From Micromonospora sp. NBC_00389 (GTDB taxonomy: Bacteria > Actinomycetota > Actinomycetes > Mycobacteriales > Micromonosporaceae), in assembly GCF_036059255.1 (NCBI RefSeq), contig NZ_CP107947.1, positions 5,208,001-5,272,000 on the forward strand: a stretch of DNA of 64,000 bases, in the 5' to 3' direction. A program made the translations under genes and the position numbers. Under the pieces are notes generated by a model, which was given only the letters and a program-made list of their open reading frames with translations, did no database searches and had not been told where the DNA came from. Of this stretch, positions 1 to 10,206 are shown in pieces (the stretch's first letter is position 1; the number at the start of each line of letters is the position of its first letter).

Positions 1-581
1 TTCAGATCGAGAGTTCAACCACCCACAACAGCTTTCCCAGCGGTCATGTCGCCGCCGCGACGGCCCTGCTGCTGGCGTTCATGCTGGTCCTGCCCGGGTG
101 GGCCCGACGATGGCTGGCGGTACCGGGCGCGGTGGGCGTCTCGGTGATCGCCTCGGCCACCATGATCGCGGGCTGGCACCGGTTCAGCGACGCGCTCGGC
201 GGTGTTCTGCTGGGCGTGGCGCTGTTCTGCCTGGCCGCGGCGGCGCTGGCGGGCTGGCGCCGGGACGCTGATCCGGGCGGCGTCACCGGCCCGCGCGGTG
301 GGCAGGACAGCGGCACCCTGTGGCGCGGGCTGATCGAGGGGGCGGTGGGGCTGGTCGTGCTGGTCTGGGCGCTTCTGGTGGTCGGACCGGGTCTGGACGC
401 ATCGGTGCAGCGGGGGACGCTCGTCGCCATCATCGCGGCGACCGGATTGACGCTGCTGTCGGTGGTGTCGGTGGTGTTCCTGGTGCGGTCGGCGGATTTT
501 GTCGGCCCGATGCATTCGCGGCATCGTGCCCAGCCGGAGCCGGCAGTGAACATTCGGGACGGCGGGACAGCGCAGGGTTGA
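1..581 (+). CDS. PAP2-family membrane phosphatase, 5' end cut by window
   Basis: The reading frame (first full codon at base 3) is open from the left edge to a TGA at 579-581, leaving 192 residues. Two of the three PAP2 signature motifs are visible: PSGH at residues 12-15 and a WHRFSD motif with His59 and Asp63. The first motif (KxxxxxxRP) would lie outside the window. Hydrophobic stretches around the motifs and near the C-terminus fit a multipass membrane enzyme. Family members dephosphorylate phosphatidate, undecaprenyl-pyrophosphate or similar lipids at the outer membrane face. The gene lies 61 bases upstream of a two-component regulator in the same direction. The substrate is not determinable; a role in lipid-carrier recycling is only suggested by the cell-wall genes nearby. 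Confidence 0.85.
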   Translation, partial: QIESSTTHNSFPSGHVAAATALLLAFMLVLPGWARRWLAVPGAVGVSVIASATMIAGWHRFSDALGGVLLGVALFCLAAAALAGWRRDADPGGVTGPRGGQDSGTLWRGLIEGAVGLVVLVWALLVVGPGLDASVQRGTLVAIIAATGLTLLSVVSVVFLVRSADFVGPMHSRHRAQPEPAVNIRDGGTAQG

Positions 582-629
582 TACCCAACCTCCAGGACAT
601 CGACAAAAGGCTAAACCAAATCATGATGC

Positions 630-642
630 GATACTTGGCGAC
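630..642 (+). promoter_or_regulatory. Possible -10 element placing the response-regulator start at or near +1
   Basis: GATACT at 630-635 is followed by exactly seven bases and then the ATG at 643, the spacing typical of leaderless actinobacterial transcripts. I see no convincing -35 and no Shine-Dalgarno sequence before this ATG. Weak evidence taken alone. Confidence 0.3.
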
Positions 643-1338
643 ATGTCCCAGGTCCTGCTGATCGAAGATCACCAGACGGTGCGCGACGGACTGCAGTTGG
701 CGCTCACCCGACAGGGCCACACGGTGGATGCCGTGGCGACCGGTGAGCAGGGGCTGGAACGGTTGCGCGCGGCCTCGTCCGACGTCGTGATCCTCGATCT
801 CATGCTGCCCGGGATGGACGGGTTTGAGGTCTGTCGCCGGATCCGGCAGCTCGGCGACCTGCCGATCATCATGCTGACCGCCCGCAGCGACGACATGGAT
901 GTGGTGGCGGGCCTGGAGGCCGGCGCCGACGACTACGTGGTCAAGCCGGTGCAGCCCCGGGTGCTTGAGGCGCGCATCCGCGCGGTGCTGCGACGGACCG
1001 CTGGCGAGTCGCGACGTAGCGGCGGCGAGCGGTCCGGCCTGGAACAGCACGGTGCCCTGACCATCGACCGGGCGGCGCTGGTGGTCAGCAAGGGCGGGCA
1101 GCCGGTCAGCCTCGCCCCGACGGAGCTGCGCCTGCTGCTCGAACTCTCGTACACGCCGGGACAGGTGCTGAGCCGGCAGCAGCTGCTGTCGGCCGTGTGG
1201 GAGCACGGATACCTCGGCGACTCGCGGTTGGTGGACGCCTGTGTACAGCGGCTGCGCGCCAAGATCGAGGACGACTCGTCGGTGCCGGTCTTCATCCAGA
1301 CGGTGCGCGGTTTCGGATACCGGTTCGGGCCGCTGTGA
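643..1338 (+). CDS. OmpR/PhoB-family response regulator, CseB-like
   Basis: 231 residues. The receiver domain (1-115) has acidic residues Glu8/Asp9, phosphoacceptor Asp52 (ILDLMLPG), Thr79 and Lys101. A C-terminal winged-helix DNA-binding domain follows (about 130-230, with RLVDACVQRLRAKIED and a TVRGFGYRF ending). The linker and C-terminal sequence strongly resemble CseB, the Streptomyces regulator that activates sigE under cell-envelope stress (family knowledge). The kinase start codon overlaps this gene's stop, so the two form a translationally coupled pair. The preceding PAP2 gene and the converging ligase operon fit an envelope role. No sigE gene is visible here, so targets are unknown. 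Confidence 0.9.
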   Translation: MSQVLLIEDHQTVRDGLQLALTRQGHTVDAVATGEQGLERLRAASSDVVILDLMLPGMDGFEVCRRIRQLGDLPIIMLTARSDDMDVVAGLEAGADDYVVKPVQPRVLEARIRAVLRRTAGESRRSGGERSGLEQHGALTIDRAALVVSKGGQPVSLAPTELRLLLELSYTPGQVLSRQQLLSAVWEHGYLGDSRLVDACVQRLRAKIEDDSSVPVFIQTVRGFGYRFGPL

Positions 1339-2792
1339 GGCTGTGGCGCTGGGCCGGTGGCCAGGCGTCGGGCCTGCGGGTTCGGCTGCTGCTGGCCTTC
1401 GCGTTGCTGGGCATGACCACCACCGCGGTGGTGGCCAGCGGAAGCTACTTCCAGGCCCGGAGGGTGATCCTCCAGCAGGCGCAGGACGCCGCGGTGGTGT
1501 CGCTGACCGAACAGCTCACGGAGGTCTACCCGGTACGCCAGCTCCCGCCGTCCCAGGAGGTGCTCGACGCGTTGTCCCAGCGCCTCTCCGACCGGGACGG
1601 AGACGTGGTAATCCTCTACCGTGACATGCGGGCGCAGGGCGTGCAGTTCCCCGAGCCGGTCAGCCCGGAGCTGCGGCAGGCGGTCGAGAGTGGCCTCGTC
1701 GCCTGGCAACGCGTTTCGCGCGACGGTCAACCCATGCTGCTCATCGGGACCCAGCTGAGGCTCGAGCGACCCGATGGCACTGCCCAGCCGTCCGGGCTGG
1801 AGGTCTATGCGCTGCGCAGCCTCGCCCCCGAACAACAGAGCATCGACCGGCTCGCCACCCTGGCGTGGCTGACCGGTGGGCTCTCCCTGGTCCTCGCCGT
1901 CCTGCTGGCCCTGCTGGCCGCCCAAGGCGTGCTCCGGCCGGTACGCGAGCTGGGACGGGCGGCGCGCCGGCTCGGCGAGGGCGACCTGACAACCCGGCTG
2001 GTGGTTCGGGGCGCCGACGAGCTGGCCGACGTGGCGCGGACCTTCAACGACACGGCGGGGACGCTGGAGCGGCAGGTCGGCGAGCTGCGGCGGATGGAGT
2101 CCGACGCCCGGCGCTTCGTGGCCGACGTGTCGCACGAACTCCGTACGCCCCTGGCCGCGATGACGGCGGTCACCGACGTGCTGGACGAGGAGGCCGACCG
2201 GCTGCCGGGGGATGCCGGCAAGGCCGCCCGGCTCGTCAGTCAGGAGACGCAGAACCTCACTCGGCTGGTCAACGACCTCATCGAGATCAGCAGGTTCGAC
2301 TCCGGCACGGCGCGGCTCGCCCTCGACGACGTCGACGTGGCCGCGGCGGTGAGCGCCACCCTGCGGATCCGGGGCTGGGCCGATCGGGTGCGGACGGAAC
2401 TGCCGCCCGGAATCGTCGCCCGGCTGGATCCCCGCCGGCTGGACGTCATCGTCGCCAACCTGGTCGGCAACGCCTTCCGGCACGGGGCCGAGCCGGTCTC
2501 CGTGGACCTGCGCGCCGAACCGGACTGGATCACCATCGAGGTCCGCGATCAGGGGCCCGGGCTGGACCAGGAGGTGCTGCCGCACGTCTTCGACCGCTTC
2601 TACAAGGCGGACACCGCGCGGACCCGCACCGAGGGCAGCGGTCTGGGCCTCGCCATCGCATGGGAGAACGCCCGCCTGCACCGGCACGCCGGGCAGCAGG
2701 GAAGTCTCGTCGCCGGCAACGGTCCGACCGGCGGCGCGGTGTTCACGCTCCGCCTGCCCCGGGTGGCGGCGGACGCCGGAGGCGTACGGTGA
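1335..2792 (+). CDS. Sensor histidine kinase, CseC-like
   Basis: 485 residues from a GTG whose GTGA overlaps the regulator stop; this start is chosen over upstream in-frame codons because of that coupling. Order: short cytoplasmic N-terminus, TM1 (about 14-38), an extracytoplasmic sensor of roughly 130 residues, TM2 (about 175-200), HAMP, dimerisation domain with phospho-His267 (DVSHELRTPL), then ATPase boxes NLVGNAFRHG, DQGPGLD and GSGLGLAI. All catalytic boxes are intact. It should sense an envelope signal and phosphorylate the upstream OmpR-type regulator. In Streptomyces the equivalent kinase responds to cell-wall damage including glycopeptides (family knowledge); the ligand here is unknown. 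Confidence 0.9.
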   Translation: MRLWRWAGGQASGLRVRLLLAFALLGMTTTAVVASGSYFQARRVILQQAQDAAVVSLTEQLTEVYPVRQLPPSQEVLDALSQRLSDRDGDVVILYRDMRAQGVQFPEPVSPELRQAVESGLVAWQRVSRDGQPMLLIGTQLRLERPDGTAQPSGLEVYALRSLAPEQQSIDRLATLAWLTGGLSLVLAVLLALLAAQGVLRPVRELGRAARRLGEGDLTTRLVVRGADELADVARTFNDTAGTLERQVGELRRMESDARRFVADVSHELRTPLAAMTAVTDVLDEEADRLPGDAGKAARLVSQETQNLTRLVNDLIEISRFDSGTARLALDDVDVAAAVSATLRIRGWADRVRTELPPGIVARLDPRRLDVIVANLVGNAFRHGAEPVSVDLRAEPDWITIEVRDQGPGLDQEVLPHVFDRFYKADTARTRTEGSGLGLAIAWENARLHRHAGQQGSLVAGNGPTGGAVFTLRLPRVAADAGGVR

Positions 2793-3298
2793 CCGGCCGC
2801 CGGGCGGCTCGGGCGCTGCTCGCCGGCGGGCTTCTGCTCACGCTGCTCGTGGCGGGCTGCGGGGTCCGGCCCAGCGGCGTCATCACCGGCAGCGCCGCGA
2901 CGACCGGTCCGTCCGCGGGAGTCAGGCTCTACCTGCTCGCGCACGGGCAACTCGTGTTGGTCATCCGCCCGACCAAGATGGACGCCTCGCCGGAGGAGAC
3001 GCTCCGGATGCTGGCAGCGGGTCCGGACGACTCCGAGTGGAGACAGGGGCTCACCAGCGAGGTGCCGGTCGGCCTCGTCCCAGCCTCCCTGGTGACGGTG
3101 ACGGTGACGGGCGACCAACCCGGCCTCACGGTGACGATGGTGGGTGCCGTCATGTCCTTGTCGGGGACCGCGGCCGACCAGATCGTCTGCACCGTGATCG
3201 GCACCACGGCGGTCGCCGGTCTGGCCGACAGTTTCGTCCCGGTCACCGTCGCCGGCCCGGATGGCGCCCGCCCGCCCCGGTTCTGTCCGATCAGGTGA
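2789..3298 (+). CDS. Small lipoprotein co-transcribed with the two-component system
   Basis: 169 residues from a GTG overlapping the kinase stop (GTGA). The signal peptide ends in a lipobox LVAGC with lipidated Cys24. The mature part contains two short blocks (around YLLAHGQLVLVIRP and PEETLRMLAAGP) that look like a GerMN-type fold. In Streptomyces the lipoprotein CseA is encoded beside cseBC and dampens signalling. This protein has the same position and topology, but I cannot establish true homology by eye. The gene ends 17 bases from the stop of the convergent ligase gene. Likely role: extracytoplasmic modulator of the kinase (inference). Confidence 0.75.
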   Translation: MTGRRAARALLAGGLLLTLLVAGCGVRPSGVITGSAATTGPSAGVRLYLLAHGQLVLVIRPTKMDASPEETLRMLAAGPDDSEWRQGLTSEVPVGLVPASLVTVTVTGDQPGLTVTMVGAVMSLSGTAADQIVCTVIGTTAVAGLADSFVPVTVAGPDGARPPRFCPIR

Positions 3299-3314
3299 CC
3301 GGGGCGAGGGGCGC

Positions 3315-4337
3315 TCACACCAGATCGACCGCCCGTGCCGGCCGGGGCAACCCGCCGGAGCGGGACCGGCCCTGGTCGGCCAGCGCGCCGGAGATCAGGA
3401 TGTCGAGCAGGTCGGCGAACCCGATCCCGGCCTGCTGCCAGATCTGCGGGAACTGCGATGCGGTGGTGAACCCGGGGAAGGTGTTGACCTCGTTCACGAT
3501 GGGCTCCGCGGACCCCTCGGCGGGCAGGAAGAAGTCGACCCGGAGCAGCCCGCGGCAGTCGAGGGCGTGGAAGGCGCGGATCGCGCGGTCCTGAAGCACC
3601 TCGGTGGTGGCCGGGTCGAGCGGTGCGGGGATCTGGAAAACCGCCCCGCCGTCGTACTTGGCGTCGTAGTCGAAGAAACCCGTGCCGCTCACCCGGATCT
3701 CCAGGGGCGGTCCGGCCTGCACCCGGCCGTCGGGATGCTGGAGGACGGCCACGTCGATCTCACGTCCGCGCGCCCCCTGCTCGACCAGGACCTTCGGGTC
3801 CACCTCCCGGGCCTGCTCCAGCGCAGCGGGAAGTTCCGCCCAGTCGGTCACCCTGACGACGCCCAGGCTGGAGCCGGCCCGGGCGGGCTTCACGAAGACC
3901 GGCAGGCCCAGCCGTCGCCGGTCGGCCGGGGACAGTTCCTCGCCGGGACGCAGGGTCACCCCGGGGCTGACCCGCAGGCCCTCCGCGTTGAGGAGCCTCT
4001 TGGTGACTCCCTTGTCCATGCCGGCGGCGCTGGCGAAGACGCCGTTGCCGACGTACGGCACGCCGAGCCAGCCCAGCAGCGACGCCACGGTGCCATCCTC
4101 GCCGTACGGGCCGTGCAGGGCCGGGAACACCACGTCCTGGGCGCGTAGCACGCGCAGCGCCTGGGGGAGTGGTGTCGGGCGGCCGTCGACGTGCCACCCG
4201 CCGTCCCGGTCGATGAGCACCTCGGTGACCTGGTACCGGTCGCGGTCCAGCCCGGCGAGGATGCTCGCCGCCGAGCGGCGGGACACCTCGTGCTCGCCGC
4301 TCTGCCCGCCGTACAGCACTGCCAGTCGGGTTGTCAT
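3315..4337 (-). CDS. D-alanine--D-X ligase (Ddl/VanC/VanG-type ATP-grasp)
   Basis: 340 residues. Ligase hallmarks: Glu15 in GGQSGEHEVS, the ATP-grasp segment VFVKPARAGSSLGV with the catalytic Ser, the omega-loop FFDYDAKYDGG, and metal-binding LRVDFFL and NEVNTFPGFT. The Lys-Tyr pair of the omega-loop is retained. That argues against D-Ala-D-Lac (VanA-type) ligases, which change it, and is compatible with D-Ala-D-Ala or D-Ala-D-Ser products. The ATG overlaps the racemase stop (ATGA). Position behind a racemase and an acyltransferase-like membrane protein resembles vanC/vanG operons, so D-Ala-D-Ser synthesis is a reasonable hypothesis. No VanX, VanXY or VanH gene is in the window. Confidence 0.88.
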   Translation of the reverse strand: MTTRLAVLYGGQSGEHEVSRRSAASILAGLDRDRYQVTEVLIDRDGGWHVDGRPTPLPQALRVLRAQDVVFPALHGPYGEDGTVASLLGWLGVPYVGNGVFASAAGMDKGVTKRLLNAEGLRVSPGVTLRPGEELSPADRRRLGLPVFVKPARAGSSLGVVRVTDWAELPAALEQAREVDPKVLVEQGARGREIDVAVLQHPDGRVQAGPPLEIRVSGTGFFDYDAKYDGGAVFQIPAPLDPATTEVLQDRAIRAFHALDCRGLLRVDFFLPAEGSAEPIVNEVNTFPGFTTASQFPQIWQQAGIGFADLLDILISGALADQGRSRSGGLPRPARAVDLV

Positions 4338-5476
4338 GAAACGTCCGCCCTTTCGTGGAGGTGGTCGCGGGCCACCCGGGCCCCGATGCCGGTGAAGATC
4401 TCGTTTGGGTTGGTGCCGGCCCACCGCGCCCACTCGGCGACCGTCGGTTGGGCGAGGTCGTCCCCTTCGGGGCCGAACACCACGACCGGGTCGCCGATCG
4501 CCACGGGAAGGTCGCCCGCGTCGACCACGCACTGGTCCATGGCGATGCGCCCGACGATCGGGCAGCGCCGGCCGCCGAGCCACACCGCGGCGCGGCCCTC
4601 GGCGGCCCGGGTGATGCCGTCGGCGTAGCCGAGCGGCAGCAGGGCCAGCGTGGTCGGCGCCGAGGTCACGTACTCGGGTCCGTAGGAGACACCCGTGCCC
4701 GCGGGCACCCGCTTCACGTTGACGACGGTCGTGCGCAGCGTCATCGCGGCGCGGAGCCCGAACTCACCGGGCCCGGTACCGCCGAACGGGTCCACGCCGT
4801 ACAGGGCGAGCCCGATCCGGCAGAGGTCGAAGCGGGTCCGGGGTGCCGACAGCGCGGCAGCCGAGTTGGCCAGGTGGACCAGGTCGGGGTCGAGGCCGGC
4901 GGACCGGGCGACCCGCAACGCCTCCTCGAAGGTCGCCACCTGCCGGGCCAGCCCGGGGCTGCCTGGTACGTCCGCGTCGGTCAGATGGGACCACACGCCG
5001 CGCACCCGGACTCCGCCCTCCCGCTCGTACTTGCGGGCCCAGGCGACCAGTTCGTGCCAGTCGGCCCCGCGGGCTCCGTTGCGGGACATGCCGGTGTCGG
5101 CCTTGAGCTGCACCAGCGCGGGTACGCCGAGCCGGTGGGCCGCGTCGACGACGGCGTGCAGGTGGGTCGTCGTCGACACGCCGACGTCGACGCCGGCGCT
5201 GATCAGGCTGGCGAAGTCGTCGTCCGGGCGGTGCAACCAGCTCAGCGTGGGCGCGGTGATGCCGGCGCTGCGCAGGGCCAGCGCCTCGGATGCCGAGGTC
5301 ACCCCCAGCCAACCCGCGCCGGCGCGCAGCGCGGCACGGGCGACCATCACCGCGCCGTGGCCGAACCCGTCCGCCTTCACCACCGCCATCAACTCGGTGC
5401 CGGTGAGCGACGCGATCGTCCGGACATTGCCGGCGATCGCCCCGAGGTCGACCACCGCCTCGGCCAACGCGCTCAT
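4334..5476 (-). CDS. alr: Alanine/serine racemase, PLP-dependent fold-type III
   Basis: 380 residues; start ATG overlaps the upstream membrane-protein stop, and its own stop overlaps the ligase start (both ATGA). PLP Lys34 lies in AVVKADGFGHG, where most alanine racemases read KANAYGHG. The partner Tyr is probably in GVSYGPEY, and IVGRIAMDQ is the usual C-terminal core. Near the C-terminus, where Bacillus alanine racemase has an active-site Tyr before RVPR, this protein reads IGARVAR. VanT serine racemases also change that residue, although some ordinary alanine racemases do too. It provides a D-amino acid for the ligase. Whether it prefers Ala or Ser cannot be told by eye. Confidence 0.87.
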   Translation of the reverse strand: MSALAEAVVDLGAIAGNVRTIASLTGTELMAVVKADGFGHGAVMVARAALRAGAGWLGVTSASEALALRSAGITAPTLSWLHRPDDDFASLISAGVDVGVSTTTHLHAVVDAAHRLGVPALVQLKADTGMSRNGARGADWHELVAWARKYEREGGVRVRGVWSHLTDADVPGSPGLARQVATFEEALRVARSAGLDPDLVHLANSAAALSAPRTRFDLCRIGLALYGVDPFGGTGPGEFGLRAAMTLRTTVVNVKRVPAGTGVSYGPEYVTSAPTTLALLPLGYADGITRAAEGRAAVWLGGRRCPIVGRIAMDQCVVDAGDLPVAIGDPVVVFGPEGDDLAQPTVAEWARWAGTNPNEIFTGIGARVARDHLHERADVS

Positions 5477-6639
5477 CCGGCCGCCTCCAGCCGGCGGAGT
5501 ACGGTCCGGCGGTCGCCGGGGAGGGCGAACAGCCAGCGCGCGTGCACCGCCAGCAGCCCGCGGTGGATGGCCAGGCTCACGCCGATCACGAGCCCGGTCA
5601 GCAGGATCGGGTAGCCGAGCACGATCAGGTCCTGCCCGCCGCGGTCCAGCCGGGAGGCCGGTGCGAGCAGCAGCCGGTGCAGCAGGGCCAGGACCGGCAG
5701 GTGGATGACGTAGATCGGCAACGTGTTGCGGCCGAGCGTGCTGAGTCGGCGGCTGAGGGCGGGCCACCGGCCCAGTTGGGCGGCCGCGGTGACGCCGAAC
5801 GCGACCGCCACAACGGAGACCTCCGGCCACACGCCGAACCATCGCTGGGCGCCGACCGTCGCCATCGCGGCGAGCGCGAGGACGTAGGCACCCGAGGTCA
5901 GCGCGAGGCGGCGCCGGGTGGCGGTTGCCGCCCACCACTCGATCTGCGGTCGCAGGTACAGGCCGGCGAGGAAGAAGATCAGGTTCTGGTACAGGCCGGC
6001 GCGGTTGCCCGGTGCGTCGAGCAGGCCGGCGGCGGCGACGGCGGACAGCGCCGCGGCGGGTACGAGGACCAGCACCCGGGGCGCCCGGCGGGCCACCTTG
6101 GCGACCGTGAAGTAGAGCGCCAGGGCGTACAGGTACCAGAGGTTCGAGGGCGTGATCGTGAGCTGTTCCAGCAGACCGAGGGCGGACGTGGCGCGGTCGG
6201 TCGGGAAGTCCGGGGCCGCGGCGAAGATCACGGTGTGGATCAGCAGCCAGACGGCGTACAGGTAGAGGAACCCGGCGATCCGGCTGCGGGCGACGACCCG
6301 CCAGGGGCGCTGGACGGCGGTCGCCGCGAAGACGCCGGAGATGGTGAAGAACAGCGGCATCCGCAGCGGCAGTAACTGCTCGCCCAGCGTCCCCCACAGG
6401 CCCGGCACCGGTACGCCGACGTGCCAGTCGATCTGCAGGTAGTCCTTGACGACGACGTGCCACAGGACGACGAGGATGATGCAGGTGCCCTTCGCGGCGT
6501 CGGCCCACTCCGCTCGGCGTGGCCGTCCCGGGGCGGGGCTGGACAGGGTCCAGGGCCTCCGGTGGCGGAACCGGGCGCGCGCCACCTCGGGCGCGTACCC
6601 GGTGGGCCGGGAGTCGGTGGATGTCGGCTGGGGGATCAC
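5473..6639 (-). CDS. Acyltransferase-3-like multipass membrane protein, VanT N-domain-like
   Basis: 388 residues from a GTG at 6639. After a basic N-terminus come about ten membrane helices; the first carries the acyltransferase-3-type EWADAAKGTCIILVVLWHV, and the second begins RMPLFFTISGVF. It best resembles YcfT-like acyltransferase-3 proteins. In VanT serine racemases a domain of this superfamily is fused N-terminal to the racemase and thought to import L-Ser. Here the two are separate genes joined by an ATGA overlap. Possible roles are substrate transport, or O-acylation of an envelope component. First gene of the three-gene operon. Confidence 0.75.
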   Translation of the reverse strand: MIPQPTSTDSRPTGYAPEVARARFRHRRPWTLSSPAPGRPRRAEWADAAKGTCIILVVLWHVVVKDYLQIDWHVGVPVPGLWGTLGEQLLPLRMPLFFTISGVFAATAVQRPWRVVARSRIAGFLYLYAVWLLIHTVIFAAAPDFPTDRATSALGLLEQLTITPSNLWYLYALALYFTVAKVARRAPRVLVLVPAAALSAVAAAGLLDAPGNRAGLYQNLIFFLAGLYLRPQIEWWAATATRRRLALTSGAYVLALAAMATVGAQRWFGVWPEVSVVAVAFGVTAAAQLGRWPALSRRLSTLGRNTLPIYVIHLPVLALLHRLLLAPASRLDRGGQDLIVLGYPILLTGLVIGVSLAIHRGLLAVHARWLFALPGDRRTVLRRLEAAG

Positions 6640-6792
6640 TCAGCAGAAGGTGTCACCCGGATATCCGCGCATGATCCACGAATTGTCATGAACCGGTAAT
6701 GGAAATCCCCGGACCTCACCCGCCGTCGGCCTGCTCGACCCGCGGGTCTGTGGCGTCGACGACCACTAGGCTCGGTTCGGAGGTGTCGAGAA

Positions 6793-7668
6793 ATGAAGCT
6801 CGGACTGCACTACTGGACGTACTCGACCCCGGCCGAGCCGGCGGCGATCGCACCGACCCTGGCCGAGGCGGCCACCACCGCCGAACAGGCCGGCGTCGCG
6901 TCGTTCACGGTGATGGACCACTTCTTCCAGATGGACGCGGTGGCCCCGGCCGAGGAGCCGATGTTGGAGGCGTACACGACGCTGGGCTTCGTCGCCGCGA
7001 AGACCCAGCGAATGACGCTGGGCGTGCTGGTCACCGGCGTGATGTACCGGTATCCGGGGCTGCTCGCCAAGATCGTCAGCACTCTCGACGTGCTCTCCGG
7101 CGGTCGGGCCCGGCTCGGCATCGGCGCATCGTGGTACGAGCGGGAGCAGCGCGGCCTCGGCGTGCCCGTGGTGCCGGTGGCCGAGCGCTTCGAGCGGCTG
7201 GAGGAGACGCTGCGGATCTGCCTGCAGATGTGGGGTGACGACAACGGGCCGTTCAACGGACAGCACTACCAGCTCGCCGAGACGATCAACTCGCCCCAGC
7301 CGTTGAGCCGTCCGCACCCGCCGATCATGATCGGCGGCGGCGGCGAGAAGAAGACGCTGCTCCTGGTGGCCCGGTACGCCGACGCCTGCAACCTGTTCGG
7401 CACGGCCGCCGGCGCCGACGAGGTGGCGCGCAAGCTGGAGGTGCTGCGGGGGCACTGCGTCGCCGAGGGCCGCGACTACGACACCGTCGAGAAGACCGTG
7501 GTCGCCCACCGGCCACCGTTGGCCGACGTCGACGCGTTTCTCGCCGAGGTTGCCGACTACGCCGCGCTCGGGGTCACCGAGGTGCAGGTCACGCCGGATC
7601 GCCACCCGGTGGAGTTCGCCCAGCGACTCGGCGACGAGGTGCTGCCCCGGTTGGCCGACATCGGCTGA
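6793..7668 (+). CDS. LLM-class F420-dependent oxidoreductase
   Basis: 291 residues of luciferase-like (beta/alpha)8 fold. Typical blocks are VMDHFFQM near residue 40, GVLVTGVMYRYPGLLAKIVSTLDVLSGGR, GIGASWYEREQ and PHPPIMIGGGG. These match the F420-dependent, TIGR03560-like subgroup rather than FMN luciferases. The ATG has a good ribosome site (GGAGG about 8 bases upstream); a possible -10 TAGGCT is at 6767-6772. The substrate is unknown. It is divergent from the ligase operon across 153 bases and convergent with the catalase, with a shared terminator. Confidence 0.85.
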   Translation: MKLGLHYWTYSTPAEPAAIAPTLAEAATTAEQAGVASFTVMDHFFQMDAVAPAEEPMLEAYTTLGFVAAKTQRMTLGVLVTGVMYRYPGLLAKIVSTLDVLSGGRARLGIGASWYEREQRGLGVPVVPVAERFERLEETLRICLQMWGDDNGPFNGQHYQLAETINSPQPLSRPHPPIMIGGGGEKKTLLLVARYADACNLFGTAAGADEVARKLEVLRGHCVAEGRDYDTVEKTVVAHRPPLADVDAFLAEVADYAALGVTEVQVTPDRHPVEFAQRLGDEVLPRLADIG

Positions 7669-7684
7669 TCCCGGCACGGCACCG

Positions 7685-7717
7685 GGGGCTGCCCTCCGAC
7701 GAGCGGAGGACAGCCCC
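7685..7717. terminator. Bidirectional hairpin terminator
   Basis: A 14-base left arm (7685-7698) pairs with 7704-7717 with one mismatch around a 5-base loop. It lies between the convergent oxidoreductase (ends 7668) and catalase (ends 7737). There is no clear U-tract, as is common in high-GC actinobacteria. Confidence 0.75.
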
Positions 7718-7736
7718 TGGTGAATAGCTGGTGGCG

Positions 7737-9998
<2,262 letters not shown>

Positions 9999-10206
9999 TG
10001 AACGAACCCCTCCATGGAGCGTCTACGAGCAGGCGATGGCATCCCTACCCCTGGTCAGAGGGCCAAAACACAGCCGATGTCCGCGTCCCGACCCCGGATA
10101 GGGCGGACGCCGACCGGCGGGACTGGTGATTTCACCGATGCGTGGGCCGACGCAGCGGCCAAAACTGACGCACGTCGATATCCCTCGACTCTAGGGAGTG
10201 CCCGAC

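Noticed and set aside
933..2687. Long antisense open frame opposite the sensor kinase, and similar ones opposite both LAL genes, the AfsR-like gene and the catalase
   Set aside because: High-GC codons keep the complementary frames free of stops. These frames have Arg/Pro/Ala-rich composition, no domains and no start signals, while the sense frames carry clear catalytic motifs.
3315..6639. A VanHAX-type D-Ala-D-Lac vancomycin resistance cluster
   Set aside because: No VanH dehydrogenase or VanX dipeptidase is present, and the ligase keeps the Lys-Tyr omega-loop pair that D-Lac ligases change.
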